From Hyphomicrobiales bacterium (lineage in GTDB: Bacteria; Pseudomonadota; Alphaproteobacteria; Rhizobiales; Beijerinckiaceae), in assembly GCA_947454055.1 (NCBI GenBank), contig CANGIS010000015.1, positions 1 to 58,206 of the forward strand: a DNA stretch of 58,206 bases, in the 5' to 3' direction. Position numbers and translations under genes: made by a program. A model generated the notes under the pieces. The model saw nothing but the letters and a program-made list of their open reading frames with translations, ran no database searches and was not told the origin of the DNA. Shown here piece after piece: positions 50,767 to 58,206 of the stretch. Numbering within the stretch: position 1 is the stretch's first letter; each line of letters opens with the position of its first letter.

Positions 50767-51579
50767 TCACTGTTCGCGCGTCCGGCCCAATAATTGACGA
50801 AGGGTGTCATTCAGCGACCCTATATCCCGCACTTCCGGAATTGTCGGATGAGCACTCGCGGCCCGTTCGACGGCTGGAATGATGGGCTCGTCTTCGGATG
50901 GTGTCTTCGGAACGGCATCGTCTTCAAGAACGGTAGCAATCGTCTGCAAAGCTGGAAAAGCGCTCACAGGCAGGGTCGCCGTAGCCGGAGGTGGCTCCCT
51001 CTCTGCAATCAGCGGTGAAACCGGTGTATTTTGAAACCGTTGGGCAATTTCGGTCAGATCAGATGAACGAGGGACCGGGATAACTTTCGGCAATGGTACA
51101 AGGTGCGATTGGACGGGCGGTGTTGGCAAGGGTGTGCTTGTGGGCATAGGCGCAGGCGCCATAGGCTCCCTGGGCTCCGAGGCAAAGGATAGTTCGGCCA
51201 TTCCGCTCGGGCGGGCATTGCCGATGCCACTTGATACATTAAAGGGTTTTGTAGCTGCCGCAGGCTCTCTCGCCGGTGTCGTTGTCATTGCCCGAACAAT
51301 ATTGCTCTCGATGAGCAAATCGGTGGTTCCGCCAAGCAAGAGCAAATGCTCGACCGAATCGCGCCGGACGATCACCAGTTGCCGCTGACGATCAATCGCA
51401 AAGGTGTCGACGATGCCCAAGCGCGGTTGCCGCCCGCGTGAACCCGTCTGATCCTGCCGATTGGCGCCGACAATCCGGCGCAAAACCCAGGCAAAAATAG
51501 CCAATAGCAGCAGGATTACCGCGAAAGCCGCGATATAAATCATGGGCTGGGAAAGTTGAAGGCCAAAAAGGGATTGCAA
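50767..51579 (-). CDS. fliO: Flagellar biosynthesis protein FliO
   Basis: A 270-residue protein with one N-terminal membrane helix (MIYIAAFAVILLLLAIFAWVL) and a FliO domain (QPRLGIVDTFAIDRQRQLVIVRRD, VEHLLLLGGTTDLLIE), then a long proline/alanine-rich cytoplasmic tail. The start is a TTG at 51577-51579: AGGAG lies 8 nt upstream, whereas the first ATG (codon 13) has none. FliO helps assemble the FliP ring, and fliO-fliP pairing fits. Confidence 0.87.
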   Translation of the reverse strand: MQSLFGLQLSQPMIYIAAFAVILLLLAIFAWVLRRIVGANRQDQTGSRGRQPRLGIVDTFAIDRQRQLVIVRRDSVEHLLLLGGTTDLLIESNIVRAMTTTPAREPAAATKPFNVSSGIGNARPSGMAELSFASEPREPMAPAPMPTSTPLPTPPVQSHLVPLPKVIPVPRSSDLTEIAQRFQNTPVSPLIAEREPPPATATLPVSAFPALQTIATVLEDDAVPKTPSEDEPIIPAVERAASAHPTIPEVRDIGSLNDTLRQLLGRTREQ

Positions 51580-51604
51580 AGGACGTACTCCTGCCTTCGG
51601 CGTC

Positions 51605-51620
51605 TTAATGAATATTTAAC
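51605..51620 (+). promoter_or_regulatory. CtrA box upstream of the flgB operon
   Basis: TTAA-TGAATAT-TTAAC is an exact CtrA consensus, 46 bp before the flgB ATG, between the divergent fliO and flgB genes. The operon it heads ends with cckA, the kinase that feeds phosphate to CtrA. Confidence 0.6.
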
Positions 51621-51665
51621 CATAATAATCCAGCGTAGCCAGATGGAACGCGGGAGAAAATGTCG

Positions 51666-52040
51666 ATGTCCTTATCTCTGATGGACGGCTTGAAGGCAAG
51701 GTTGCAATGGTTGCAAGCGCGCCAAAGTCTGGTTTCCTCCAACATTGCCAACGCGAATTCGCCGGGCTTCAAGCCGCTAGACCTTCAGCCTTTCAAGGGG
51801 GGTGGCGCGTCGGGGCTGGCTTTGGCTGCTACCAATGCGAGCCATTTGAGCCAGAGTAGTAACGCGGCAATGCCAGACAGTCGTCAGGCCATGCTGTTTG
51901 AGACCAAACCGTCGGGTAATGCGGTATCGCTTGAAGACGAGATGACCAAGCTCGCGGACATCCAGATTGATTACCAGATGGCCTCCCAACTTTACACGAA
52001 AAGCCTGGGTCTTTTGAAAATTGCGATCGGCAAGAGGTAA
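51666..52040 (+). CDS. flgB: Flagellar basal-body rod protein FlgB
   Basis: A 124-residue rod protein with SLVSSNIANANSPGFKPLDL near the N-terminus and a C-terminal coil (DIQIDYQMASQLYTKSLGLLKIAIG) typical of FlgB. Two ATGs (51660, 51666) follow GGGAG; the second has better spacing (9 nt). First gene of the flgB-flgC-fliE-fliQ-fliR-flhB-cckA operon. Confidence 0.92.
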   Translation: MSLSLMDGLKARLQWLQARQSLVSSNIANANSPGFKPLDLQPFKGGGASGLALAATNASHLSQSSNAAMPDSRQAMLFETKPSGNAVSLEDEMTKLADIQIDYQMASQLYTKSLGLLKIAIGKR

Positions 52041-52043
52041 ACC

Positions 52044-52454
52044 ATGGATTTCAGCGGCATATTATCAATTGCGACGGGTGGCCTCAAAGTTCAGGCCAAG
52101 CGCATGGAAGTCATTTCCGAAAACATCGCCAACGCTGATTCAACAGCATCCAAGCCCGGTGGTGATCCCTATCGTCGCAAGGTTCCGATCTTTCGCGTCT
52201 CCGTCGAACCGCATAGCCAGCAGACGGCGGTTGTCTTTGCCGGCGTCAAACGCGATCAGCGTGCCTTCGGCACCCGACTTGAGCCGGGCAATCCGGCGGC
52301 TGACCCGAGTGGTGTAGTCAAAGTTCCTAATATTGATCCGCTGGTCGAGCAGATGGATATGCGCGACGCCCAGCGCAGCTATGAGGCCAATCTGAATGTG
52401 ATTTCGGCGACGCGGCGGCTTTTAGCCCGCACCATCGATATTTTACGAGCTTGA
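52044..52454 (+). CDS. flgC: Flagellar basal-body rod protein FlgC
   Basis: A 136-residue rod protein. It has KRMEVISENIANADSTASKPGGDPYRRK-type motifs (ENIANADST, DPYRRKVPIF), VPNIDPLVEQMDMRDAQRSYEANL and a C-terminal ARTIDILRA. It starts 3 bp after flgB. Confidence 0.95.
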   Translation: MDFSGILSIATGGLKVQAKRMEVISENIANADSTASKPGGDPYRRKVPIFRVSVEPHSQQTAVVFAGVKRDQRAFGTRLEPGNPAADPSGVVKVPNIDPLVEQMDMRDAQRSYEANLNVISATRRLLARTIDILRA

Positions 52455-52469
52455 TGAGGAGATAACGCC

Positions 52470-52766
52470 ATGGCAGTTCCATCGATCGCGGCGGGATCTT
52501 ATGCCGCCACTCAGAAACTGAGCGATTTGAGTGGCAGTGACGCATCGTCTTCGGGCTTTGGCGATCTGGTGAAAGAAAGTCTCGCTTCCTTTCAAGGTCA
52601 GGCCAAAGCCGTCGATCAGCAAGTCTCTGCCGCCATCGCCGGGCGTGCCGACTATGTGAGCGTCGCAACATCGGTAGCTGAAAGCGAGACGGCGATCGAG
52701 ACCTTGGTGGCTGTACGGGACAAAGTGCTGGCCGCCTATGACGAGATCATGCGGATGACCGTTTGA
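52470..52766 (+). CDS. fliE: Flagellar hook-basal body protein FliE
   Basis: A 98-residue protein linking the MS ring to the rod. The C-terminal half is conserved FliE (YVSVATSVAESETAIETLVA, RDKVLAAYDEIMRMTV). GAGGAG lies 8 nt before the ATG. It follows flgC by 15 bp in the usual flgB-flgC-fliE order. Confidence 0.93.
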   Translation: MAVPSIAAGSYAATQKLSDLSGSDASSSGFGDLVKESLASFQGQAKAVDQQVSAAIAGRADYVSVATSVAESETAIETLVAVRDKVLAAYDEIMRMTV

Positions 52767-52778
52767 GGGATAGGGTCC

Positions 52779-53045
52779 ATGACGGGAGCTGAACTTATCG
52801 ACATCGCGCGGGACGGATTGATTACCTATGCGCGTGCGGCCGGGCCGCTGATGATTATTATTTTGCTGGTCGGCGTGCTGATTTCTTTTCTGCAGGCGGT
52901 TACCCAGATTCAGGAACAAACGCTCACCTTTGTACCCAAAATGGTGTTGGCCGGCCTCACCCTGTTTTTTCTGCTGCCATATATCGGCGATGCGTTGTCC
53001 GGGTATATGGCGCGACTGGCTTCCCGAATCGCGCAAGGCGGGTAG
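52779..53045 (+). CDS. fliQ: Flagellar export gate protein FliQ
   Basis: An 88-residue protein with two membrane helices and the FliQ signature GPLMIIILLVGVLISFLQAVTQIQEQTL, seen here as GPLMIIILLVGVLISFLQA and QIQEQTLTFVPK. Together with FliP and FliR it forms the export gate. It starts 12 bp after fliE. Confidence 0.95.
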   Translation: MTGAELIDIARDGLITYARAAGPLMIIILLVGVLISFLQAVTQIQEQTLTFVPKMVLAGLTLFFLLPYIGDALSGYMARLASRIAQGG

Positions 53046-53078
53046 GGTGGACGTTACGTAACCTAAAATCGAATTTTG

Positions 53079-53840
53079 ATGAATCTGCACCTGCCTGTCG
53101 AGTTTGCCATCTCCTTTCTGCTGGTTTTTGCGCGCACCGGCGGCATGCTGATGTTGATGCCCATGATTGGCGAGCGGTTTGTTCCGGTGCGGGTACGTCT
53201 CGTGTTTGCGCTCTTTTTGTCCATGGTGCTGCTTTTGCCGCTCAAGCCGGTTTTGTCACAGGCCGCCATCATCGGGCCGGGCGTGTTTGGCGTTCTGTTT
53301 ATGGAATTGTTGATAGGGGTGGGGATTGGATTGATGGTCCGAATGCTGTTGGTCGCCGCCGATCTGGCGAGCCAATTCATTGCCCAATCGCTTGGTTTGT
53401 CGCTGGGCGAGATTTTGAACCCGTCTTACGATTCGCAAACGACGTCGCTTGGTCTGTTTATGTCGCTACTTCTTGTCACGTTCTTGTTTTTGACCGATGC
53501 GCATCAGGCGGTCATCAACGCGATTGCGGGCAGTTATCATGCGTTGCCGCCGGGTGGAGGGTTTGAGACAGGCGATGTCGCGCAATTGGCGATTGAAGCG
53601 GCGGGCCATGGCATGACGTTGGCCATCAAGGTTGCCGCACCGTTTTTTGCGTTCGGAATGTTGATGAATGCCGGTTTGGGGATGGTATCGAAATTGATGC
53701 CGCAAATTCAGGTGACGTTTCTCGCGGTACCGCTTTCAGTTTTGGCGGGATTCGGATTGCTGATTATTACTCTCGGCGCGTTGATAAACCGCCTTTCCTC
53801 GGACGTGTTGGGCATTTTGGCCCGGTTGACCGGAGGATAA
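53079..53840 (+). CDS. fliR: Flagellar export gate protein FliR
   Basis: A 253-residue membrane protein with about six helices. FARTGGMLMLMPMIGERFVP, ELLIGVGIGLMVRMLLV and the GLSLGEILNPSYDSQTTSLG segment are FliR motifs, and APFFAFGMLMNAGLGMVSKLMPQIQ follows. The ATG at 53079 lacks a clear ribosome binding site. It precedes flhB by 6 bp. Confidence 0.94.
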   Translation: MNLHLPVEFAISFLLVFARTGGMLMLMPMIGERFVPVRVRLVFALFLSMVLLLPLKPVLSQAAIIGPGVFGVLFMELLIGVGIGLMVRMLLVAADLASQFIAQSLGLSLGEILNPSYDSQTTSLGLFMSLLLVTFLFLTDAHQAVINAIAGSYHALPPGGGFETGDVAQLAIEAAGHGMTLAIKVAAPFFAFGMLMNAGLGMVSKLMPQIQVTFLAVPLSVLAGFGLLIITLGALINRLSSDVLGILARLTGG

Positions 53841-53846
53841 GCCGCG

Positions 53847-54941
53847 ATGGCTGAGGATTCCGACGATGATAAAACCGAAGTCCCCAGTCAAAAACGGATC
53901 GATGATGCGAGGGAAAAGGGCGATGTCCCGCGAAGTCCCGAAATCAATTCCTGGTTCATTTTGGCCGGAGCCGCATTGACCCTGTCGATGATCGGGCATG
54001 GGTACGCCAGTGGCGGTCCGAGGCTTGCGGGCTTTATCGACCAGGCGGGGCAGTTTTCAGCTACGCCAGCGCAGATGACACGGTTGAGCGGGCAGTTTTT
54101 TCTCATTCTTGGAACCTATCTGGCGGTACCTTTTGGCGTGGCGATTGCCGCGGCGTTGCTTGGTCCAGTCCTGCAGCATTTTCCGACGCCTTCGATCGAA
54201 AATCTGATGCCGAAGCTGTCGCGTGTGTCGCCGGCAGCAGGACTTGCGCGTCTTTTGGGCAAGGAGGCCCTGGCGCAGGCCGTCAAAAGTCTGGCCAAGC
54301 TTGTGATCATCGGCGGCGTTGTATCGGTAGCCATGTGGGGGGAGCGCGCCAAACTTGCCGCTTTGCCGGATATGGAAATGTCCGCCATTTTCGATTTTGC
54401 CCGCACGGCGCTGATGCATATTCTGATCGCGGTGTTATCGATTCACGCCTTTGTGGCGGGCGGAGATTATCTGTTTCAATGGTTTAGCTGGCAAAAACGA
54501 TTGATGATGACACGCCAGGAGATGAAGGACGAATATAAGCAGCAAGAAGGCAATCCGGAGGTAAAAAACAAGCTTCGGCAATTGCGCCGCAATTTCGCCC
54601 GCCGGATCACGGCGGGTAATGTGAAGAAAGCCACGGTTGTGATTGCCAATCCAACGCATTTTGCGGTTGCGCTCCAGTATAAGGAGGGTATGCAAGCCCC
54701 GATCTGCGTTGCGAAAGGCGTCGATGTACTTGCTCTCCGCATCCGCAAACTGGCGGAGGATCAGGATATACCAGTGGTGGAGGATCGGCCTTTGGCACGG
54801 TCGCTTTACCGTCTTGTTGAGGTTGATACGGAAATTCCGCTTGAACTGTATAAGCCAGTGGCCGAAATCATCGGCTATGTCATGCGTCTGCGGCAGCGGC
54901 GCCTTGCCCCGAGATATGAAAGACCGATGAGACAGCCATGA
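53847..54941 (+). CDS. flhB: Flagellar export switch protein FlhB
   Basis: A 364-residue protein with four membrane helices and a cytoplasmic domain. The N-terminus EVPSQKRIDDAREKGDVPRS is typical, as is the autocleavage motif NPTH (268-271), which switches export from rod/hook to filament proteins, followed by ALQYKEGMQAPICVAKGVD. GGAGG lies upstream. Its stop overlaps the cckA ATG (ATGA). Confidence 0.95.
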   Translation: MAEDSDDDKTEVPSQKRIDDAREKGDVPRSPEINSWFILAGAALTLSMIGHGYASGGPRLAGFIDQAGQFSATPAQMTRLSGQFFLILGTYLAVPFGVAIAAALLGPVLQHFPTPSIENLMPKLSRVSPAAGLARLLGKEALAQAVKSLAKLVIIGGVVSVAMWGERAKLAALPDMEMSAIFDFARTALMHILIAVLSIHAFVAGGDYLFQWFSWQKRLMMTRQEMKDEYKQQEGNPEVKNKLRQLRRNFARRITAGNVKKATVVIANPTHFAVALQYKEGMQAPICVAKGVDVLALRIRKLAEDQDIPVVEDRPLARSLYRLVEVDTEIPLELYKPVAEIIGYVMRLRQRRLAPRYERPMRQP

Positions 54942-57469
54942 TGGATCGCCCGATATTGGCTTCAGCCGCCCGCCGACCGATGGCCCGCCGTGGAAGCGCG
55001 CTTCTAGCCGTGCTTGCCTTTGCCTTTCTTATGGTTGGTGCCGGATTGGTTTTGACGGCGCGGGACCATTCCGGCCTCTTTATCCTGATCTTGCTCGCGG
55101 TTTTGGCGGCGTTTGGATTGATGGCGTTGCTGGCTTTGGCGCTCGGTCTTATCGATTGGCGTCCTCGCTCGACTGACGGGTCGATTACCGAGTGGATTGC
55201 CGATAAAGCCGGCGAGGGGTTTTTGGTCGCCGAATACCCCGGCAACCGTATTATTTACGCCAATGGCGCCTATCTCGCGCTGTCGGGCGCGCAGGATCTG
55301 CGCGATGCGCCTGGTATTGACCGCTTGTTTGGCGCGGCGGTTGAAGCCTCCGATGTGCTTTTCAGGTTGGTGAAGGCGGCAAAACAGGGCGACGAAGCGC
55401 AGGAAGATGTAAGGCTCGTCAAAAGCCTGACCGGAACAGCGCCTGCCTGGTATCGGATCAGAACCGCGCCGATGCCGGTGATGGGCGGCCATCGTCTGGC
55501 CTTGTGGAGTGTGGTCGATATCACGCGCGAGCGCGAGCGGCAGGAAAACGTGTTCCAAGAGCTACAATATGCGATCGATTATCTTGATCACGCACCGGCT
55601 GGCTTTTTGTCGCTCAACCCCGATGGCGAAGTGGTCTATCTCAACGCCACCCTGGCGCATTGGCTGGGGCGGGATCTTGCGGAATTTGGCACGGGCGGAT
55701 TAAAGCTGTCCGATCTTGTCACCGCCAATGGTGATATTCTGATCAAATCCTTGCAGGGAAATCCCGGCGAAACGCATCTGGAAATCATCGATACCGATTT
55801 TCGCGGTGCCGCGGACCGGCTGTTGCCGGTGCGGTTGTTCCATCAGGTGTCGTTTGATGCGAACGGCATTTCCGGTGCCAGTCGTACGCTCGTGCTTGAC
55901 CGATCAACCGGCGAACCGGCAGGCGAGGGCCAAAGGGTGGCCGAAATTCGGTTTGCCCGCTTCTTTAACAATTCGCCCTTCGGTATCGCGACGGTGGCCG
56001 CCGATGGTCGCATTATGCGGATGAATGCATCGTTCGCGCGCTTGTTGCCGCTTGCCGGCAATCTCCAAAGCCCCACCGAGGCTCCCATGATCGGAGCGAT
56101 GTTGGCCGATGCGGATCGGGATACGCTGGTAAGACGCATTGCAATGGCGGTGGCCGGCAAAGGCGACCAGCCGCCAATGGATCTGCAATTGGCGCTCGAC
56201 GCTCGTTCGGCCCGAATTTACGTTACCGGCATGGATGGTGGGAACGAAGAGGGCGATGCCGCGATTGTCTATGTGCTCGACACCACGGACCAGCGGGCTC
56301 TCGAGGCTCAATTTGCCCAAGCGCAAAAGATGCAGGCGGTCGGCGAATTAGCCGGCAGCATCGCGCATGACTTTAACAATGTTTTGCAAGGTATTCTAGG
56401 ATATGCGGATTTATTGTTGGCCAATCATCGGCCGACCGATCCGTCATTCCAAGATATTATGCAGATCAAGCAGAACGCCAATCGGGCTGCGGGGCTTGTT
56501 CGGCATTTGCTCGCCTTCTCGCGGCGACAGACGTTAAGGCCCGTTGTAATTCAATTTACCGAGGTCTTGTCGGATATTTCGACGCTGCTCAAACGCTTGC
56601 TGGGGCAACGCATCGAGTTCGACGTTCACCATGAGCGCGACCTGTGGCTGGTAAAGGCGGACCCGACCCAATTCGAGCAAGTCATCATCAACCTCGCCAT
56701 GAATGCGCGAGACGCTATGCCGGATGTCGGAAGGCTGACCATCCGCACGTCGAATGTTGGAGCTGAGGCGATCGGTTCGCTGGGTGACCAGTCGATTCCA
56801 GCAGCCGATTATGTGATGGTTGAAATAGAGGATACGGGCACCGGCATCGCGCCCGATGTGCTTGAAAAAATCTTCGAGCCTTTTTTTACTACGAAGGAAG
56901 TTGGCAAGGGCACGGGGCTCGGGCTCTCGATGGTCTATGGTTTCGTCAAACAATCGGGCGGCTATATTCTGTGTGACAGCGTTGTGGGCGAGGGTACGCG
57001 TTTTCGGATTCTGCTGCCGCGTCACAGCGTTACAGCGCAAGAGGCAAGCGCCGCTTTGGCCGAGGCTGCGCCGCAGCCTAAACCGGTGGCCGTCGATCTC
57101 TCGGGGCAAGGAACAATCTTGCTTGTCGAGGATGAAGAGGCGGTTCGGGCGTTTGCCGCCCGTGCGCTGGTTCAACGCGGCTACAAAGTGCTGGAGGCAG
57201 CATCCGGCATCGAGGCTTTGGACATTCTGGAGGATGTCAATGGCGTGGTTGATTTGATTGTATCCGATGTTGTGATGCCCGAAATGGATGGCCCGACGCT
57301 GTTGCGAGAAGCGCGCGCGCGTGGTGTCACGGCGCGGATCATCTTTGCTTCCGGCTATGCCGAGGAAGCCTTCAGCAAGAACCTTCCCGAGGGCGAGGAA
57401 TTCGGATTTCTGCCCAAGCCCTTCTCGCTGAAGCAGCTGATCGAGACAGTGAAAGCCGCGATCGGATAG
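54938..57469 (+). CDS. cckA: Cell-cycle hybrid histidine kinase CckA
   Basis: An 843-residue hybrid kinase. Two membrane helices (about 20-40 and 47-72) with a very short periplasmic loop are followed by three PAS-like regions (about 85-195, 210-320, 340-450), a HisKA domain with His477 (GSIAHDFNNVLQGILGY), an HATPase domain (NLAMNARDAMP, EIEDTGTGIAPD, GKGTGLGLSMVYGFV) and a C-terminal receiver with phosphoacceptor Asp777 (VSDVVMPEMDG). This is the CckA architecture: it feeds phosphate through ChpT to CtrA. The ATG overlaps the flhB stop by 4 nt, so it is cotranslated with flagellar export genes. Confidence 0.93.
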   Translation: MMDRPILASAARRPMARRGSALLAVLAFAFLMVGAGLVLTARDHSGLFILILLAVLAAFGLMALLALALGLIDWRPRSTDGSITEWIADKAGEGFLVAEYPGNRIIYANGAYLALSGAQDLRDAPGIDRLFGAAVEASDVLFRLVKAAKQGDEAQEDVRLVKSLTGTAPAWYRIRTAPMPVMGGHRLALWSVVDITRERERQENVFQELQYAIDYLDHAPAGFLSLNPDGEVVYLNATLAHWLGRDLAEFGTGGLKLSDLVTANGDILIKSLQGNPGETHLEIIDTDFRGAADRLLPVRLFHQVSFDANGISGASRTLVLDRSTGEPAGEGQRVAEIRFARFFNNSPFGIATVAADGRIMRMNASFARLLPLAGNLQSPTEAPMIGAMLADADRDTLVRRIAMAVAGKGDQPPMDLQLALDARSARIYVTGMDGGNEEGDAAIVYVLDTTDQRALEAQFAQAQKMQAVGELAGSIAHDFNNVLQGILGYADLLLANHRPTDPSFQDIMQIKQNANRAAGLVRHLLAFSRRQTLRPVVIQFTEVLSDISTLLKRLLGQRIEFDVHHERDLWLVKADPTQFEQVIINLAMNARDAMPDVGRLTIRTSNVGAEAIGSLGDQSIPAADYVMVEIEDTGTGIAPDVLEKIFEPFFTTKEVGKGTGLGLSMVYGFVKQSGGYILCDSVVGEGTRFRILLPRHSVTAQEASAALAEAAPQPKPVAVDLSGQGTILLVEDEEAVRAFAARALVQRGYKVLEAASGIEALDILEDVNGVVDLIVSDVVMPEMDGPTLLREARARGVTARIIFASGYAEEAFSKNLPEGEEFGFLPKPFSLKQLIETVKAAIG

Positions 57470-57504
57470 GCGTGAACACATGATTTTTCGGTTGTATGGC
57501 ATGA

Positions 57505-57519
57505 GAACAAAAATAGAAC
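57505..57519. promoter_or_regulatory. LexA (SOS) box upstream of recA
   Basis: GAAC-AAAAATA-GAAC is an exact GAAC-N7-GAAC (GTTC-N7-GTTC on the other strand), the alphaproteobacterial LexA site, about 87 bp before the recA ATG. A further GAAC at 57530-57533 lies 10 bp on and does not keep the spacing. Confidence 0.8.
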
Positions 57520-57605
57520 TTGCGTGTGAGAACAAAACGTGATCAATAATTTTTCAAGCTTACGCTTTGAGACTCATAATTGGCTCTGTCATAAGGACAC
57601 ATATA

Positions 57606-58206
57606 ATGTCGCAACCCTCCCTCCGTCTCGTTGAAGGTCAATCCATGGATAAGTCTAAAGCGCTTGATGCCGCTCTCTCGCAGATCGAAAGGGCCTTTGG
57701 TAAAGGCTCGATCATGCGGCTGGGCAAGAATGAAAAATCGGTTGAGATCGAGACTGTATCGACAGGATCGATTGGGCTTGATATCGCGCTGGGTGTTGGT
57801 GGTTTGCCGCGCGGTCGCGTGATCGAGATTTACGGTCCGGAATCCTCGGGTAAGACAACCTTGGCGCTCCATACGGTGGCGGAGGCGCAGAAAAAGGGCG
57901 GTGTGTGCGGCTTTATCGACGCCGAGCATGCGCTTGATCCGATTTATGCAAAGAAATTGGGCGTTAATCTCGAAGATCTTCTGATTTCTCAGCCCGACAC
58001 GGGTGAGCAGGCGCTTGAAATTTGCGACACGCTGGTGCGCTCCGGTGCAATCGATGTGTTGGTGATCGATTCGGTTGCCGCCTTGGTTCCGCGTGCTGAA
58101 ATCGAAGGCGAGATGGGCGATGTACAGCCGGGCCTTCAGGCGCGTTTGATGAGCCAAGCCTTGCGCAAGCTGACGGCCTCGATCTCGCGTTCGAACTGCA
58201 TGGTTA
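57606..58206 (+). CDS. recA: Recombinase RecA, N-terminal part (cut by window edge)
   Basis: The first 200 codons of RecA. After a short N-terminal extension ([18 protein letters not shown]) come [15 protein letters not shown], the Walker A motif [19 protein letters not shown], the Walker B strand [12 protein letters not shown] and LMSQALRKL. RecA drives homologous recombination and triggers LexA self-cleavage. AAGGAC lies about 8 nt before the ATG at 57606. A second in-frame ATG (57645) is a possible alternative start. The gene runs past the right edge. Confidence 0.97.
   Translation, partial: MSQPSLRLVEGQSMDKSKALDAALSQIERAFGKGSIMRLGKNEKSVEIETVSTGSIGLDIALGVGGLPRGRVIEIYGPESSGKTTLALHTVAEAQKKGGVCGFIDAEHALDPIYAKKLGVNLEDLLISQPDTGEQALEICDTLVRSGAIDVLVIDSVAALVPRAEIEGEMGDVQPGLQARLMSQALRKLTASISRSNCMV

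Noticed and set aside
56534-57535. A 333-codon minus-strand open frame opposite cckA
   Set aside because: Shadow of the kinase and receiver domains of cckA, which are unmistakable on the plus strand.

Overview
The window looks like a chromosomal segment of a motile, PHA-storing alphaproteobacterium. Supporting signs are the flagellar assembly regulator FliX next to flgI, the hybrid kinase CckA, a DksA of the alphaproteobacterial type, an alphaproteobacterial SOS box (GAAC-N7-GAAC) before recA, CtrA-like boxes (TTAA-N7-TTAA) before flagellar genes, and an alaC-like/hom/glpX block with recJ nearby. Base composition is moderately GC-rich throughout and I see no prophage, insertion sequence or CRISPR array. 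I cannot fix the order or family from the sequence alone.

Left part (1-12.7 kb), almost all on the minus strand. After the truncated start of rpsD come murI, a TrmJ-type RNA methyltransferase and pdxA (joined by 4-nt overlaps), an EamA transporter, a TerC protein and a small conserved-looking protein. Next is the most interesting block (about 12.6 kb down to 5.2 kb, read leftwards): a NylB-like serine hydrolase, a circularly permuted ATP-grasp protein, an alpha-E protein, a transglutaminase-like protease, the proteasome relative Anbu, an N-acetylglucosamine kinase of the BadF/BadG type and nagA. The last three are chained by ATGA overlaps, so the Anbu peptide-modification cluster appears to be transcribed together with amino-sugar salvage.

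Middle part (12.8-34.6 kb): an inward-rectifier-type K+ channel, an aldehyde dehydrogenase with a type 2 argC, then glpX, hom and an AlaC-like aminotransferase on the minus strand, a small lipoprotein, phaC, an FAH-family enzyme, recJ, a second EamA transporter, tRNA-Glu, a CsbD gene broken by an amber codon, the pxpABC 5-oxoprolinase operon, a protein with about ten EF-hand loops, a Gfo/Idh/MocA oxidoreductase, mgtE and a GH25 lysozyme lipoprotein. Two period-7 tandem repeats with inverted arms sit in intergenic gaps here.

Right part (34.6-57.5 kb) is a flagellar gene region: flagellin and a FlaG-like protein, flgI with a rod-binding CheL-like protein and a FlgN/FlbY-like protein, fliX, dksA, the flgF-flgG-flgA-flgH operon, fliL-fliM-(PflI-like)-motE, a large periplasmic TPR-type protein, fliO-fliP, and flgB-flgC-fliE-fliQ-fliR-flhB-cckA. 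Candidate sigma-54 promoters precede flgF, flgI and the flaG-like gene (late class), while CtrA-like boxes precede fliX, fliL and flgB (early class), the same split known in Caulobacter. cckA, the kinase at the top of the CtrA phosphorelay, overlaps flhB by 4 nt, which suggests a feedback loop. recA, cut by the right edge, follows with its own LexA box. Genes such as flgE, fliF, fliG, fliN, flhA and motAB are not in this window.
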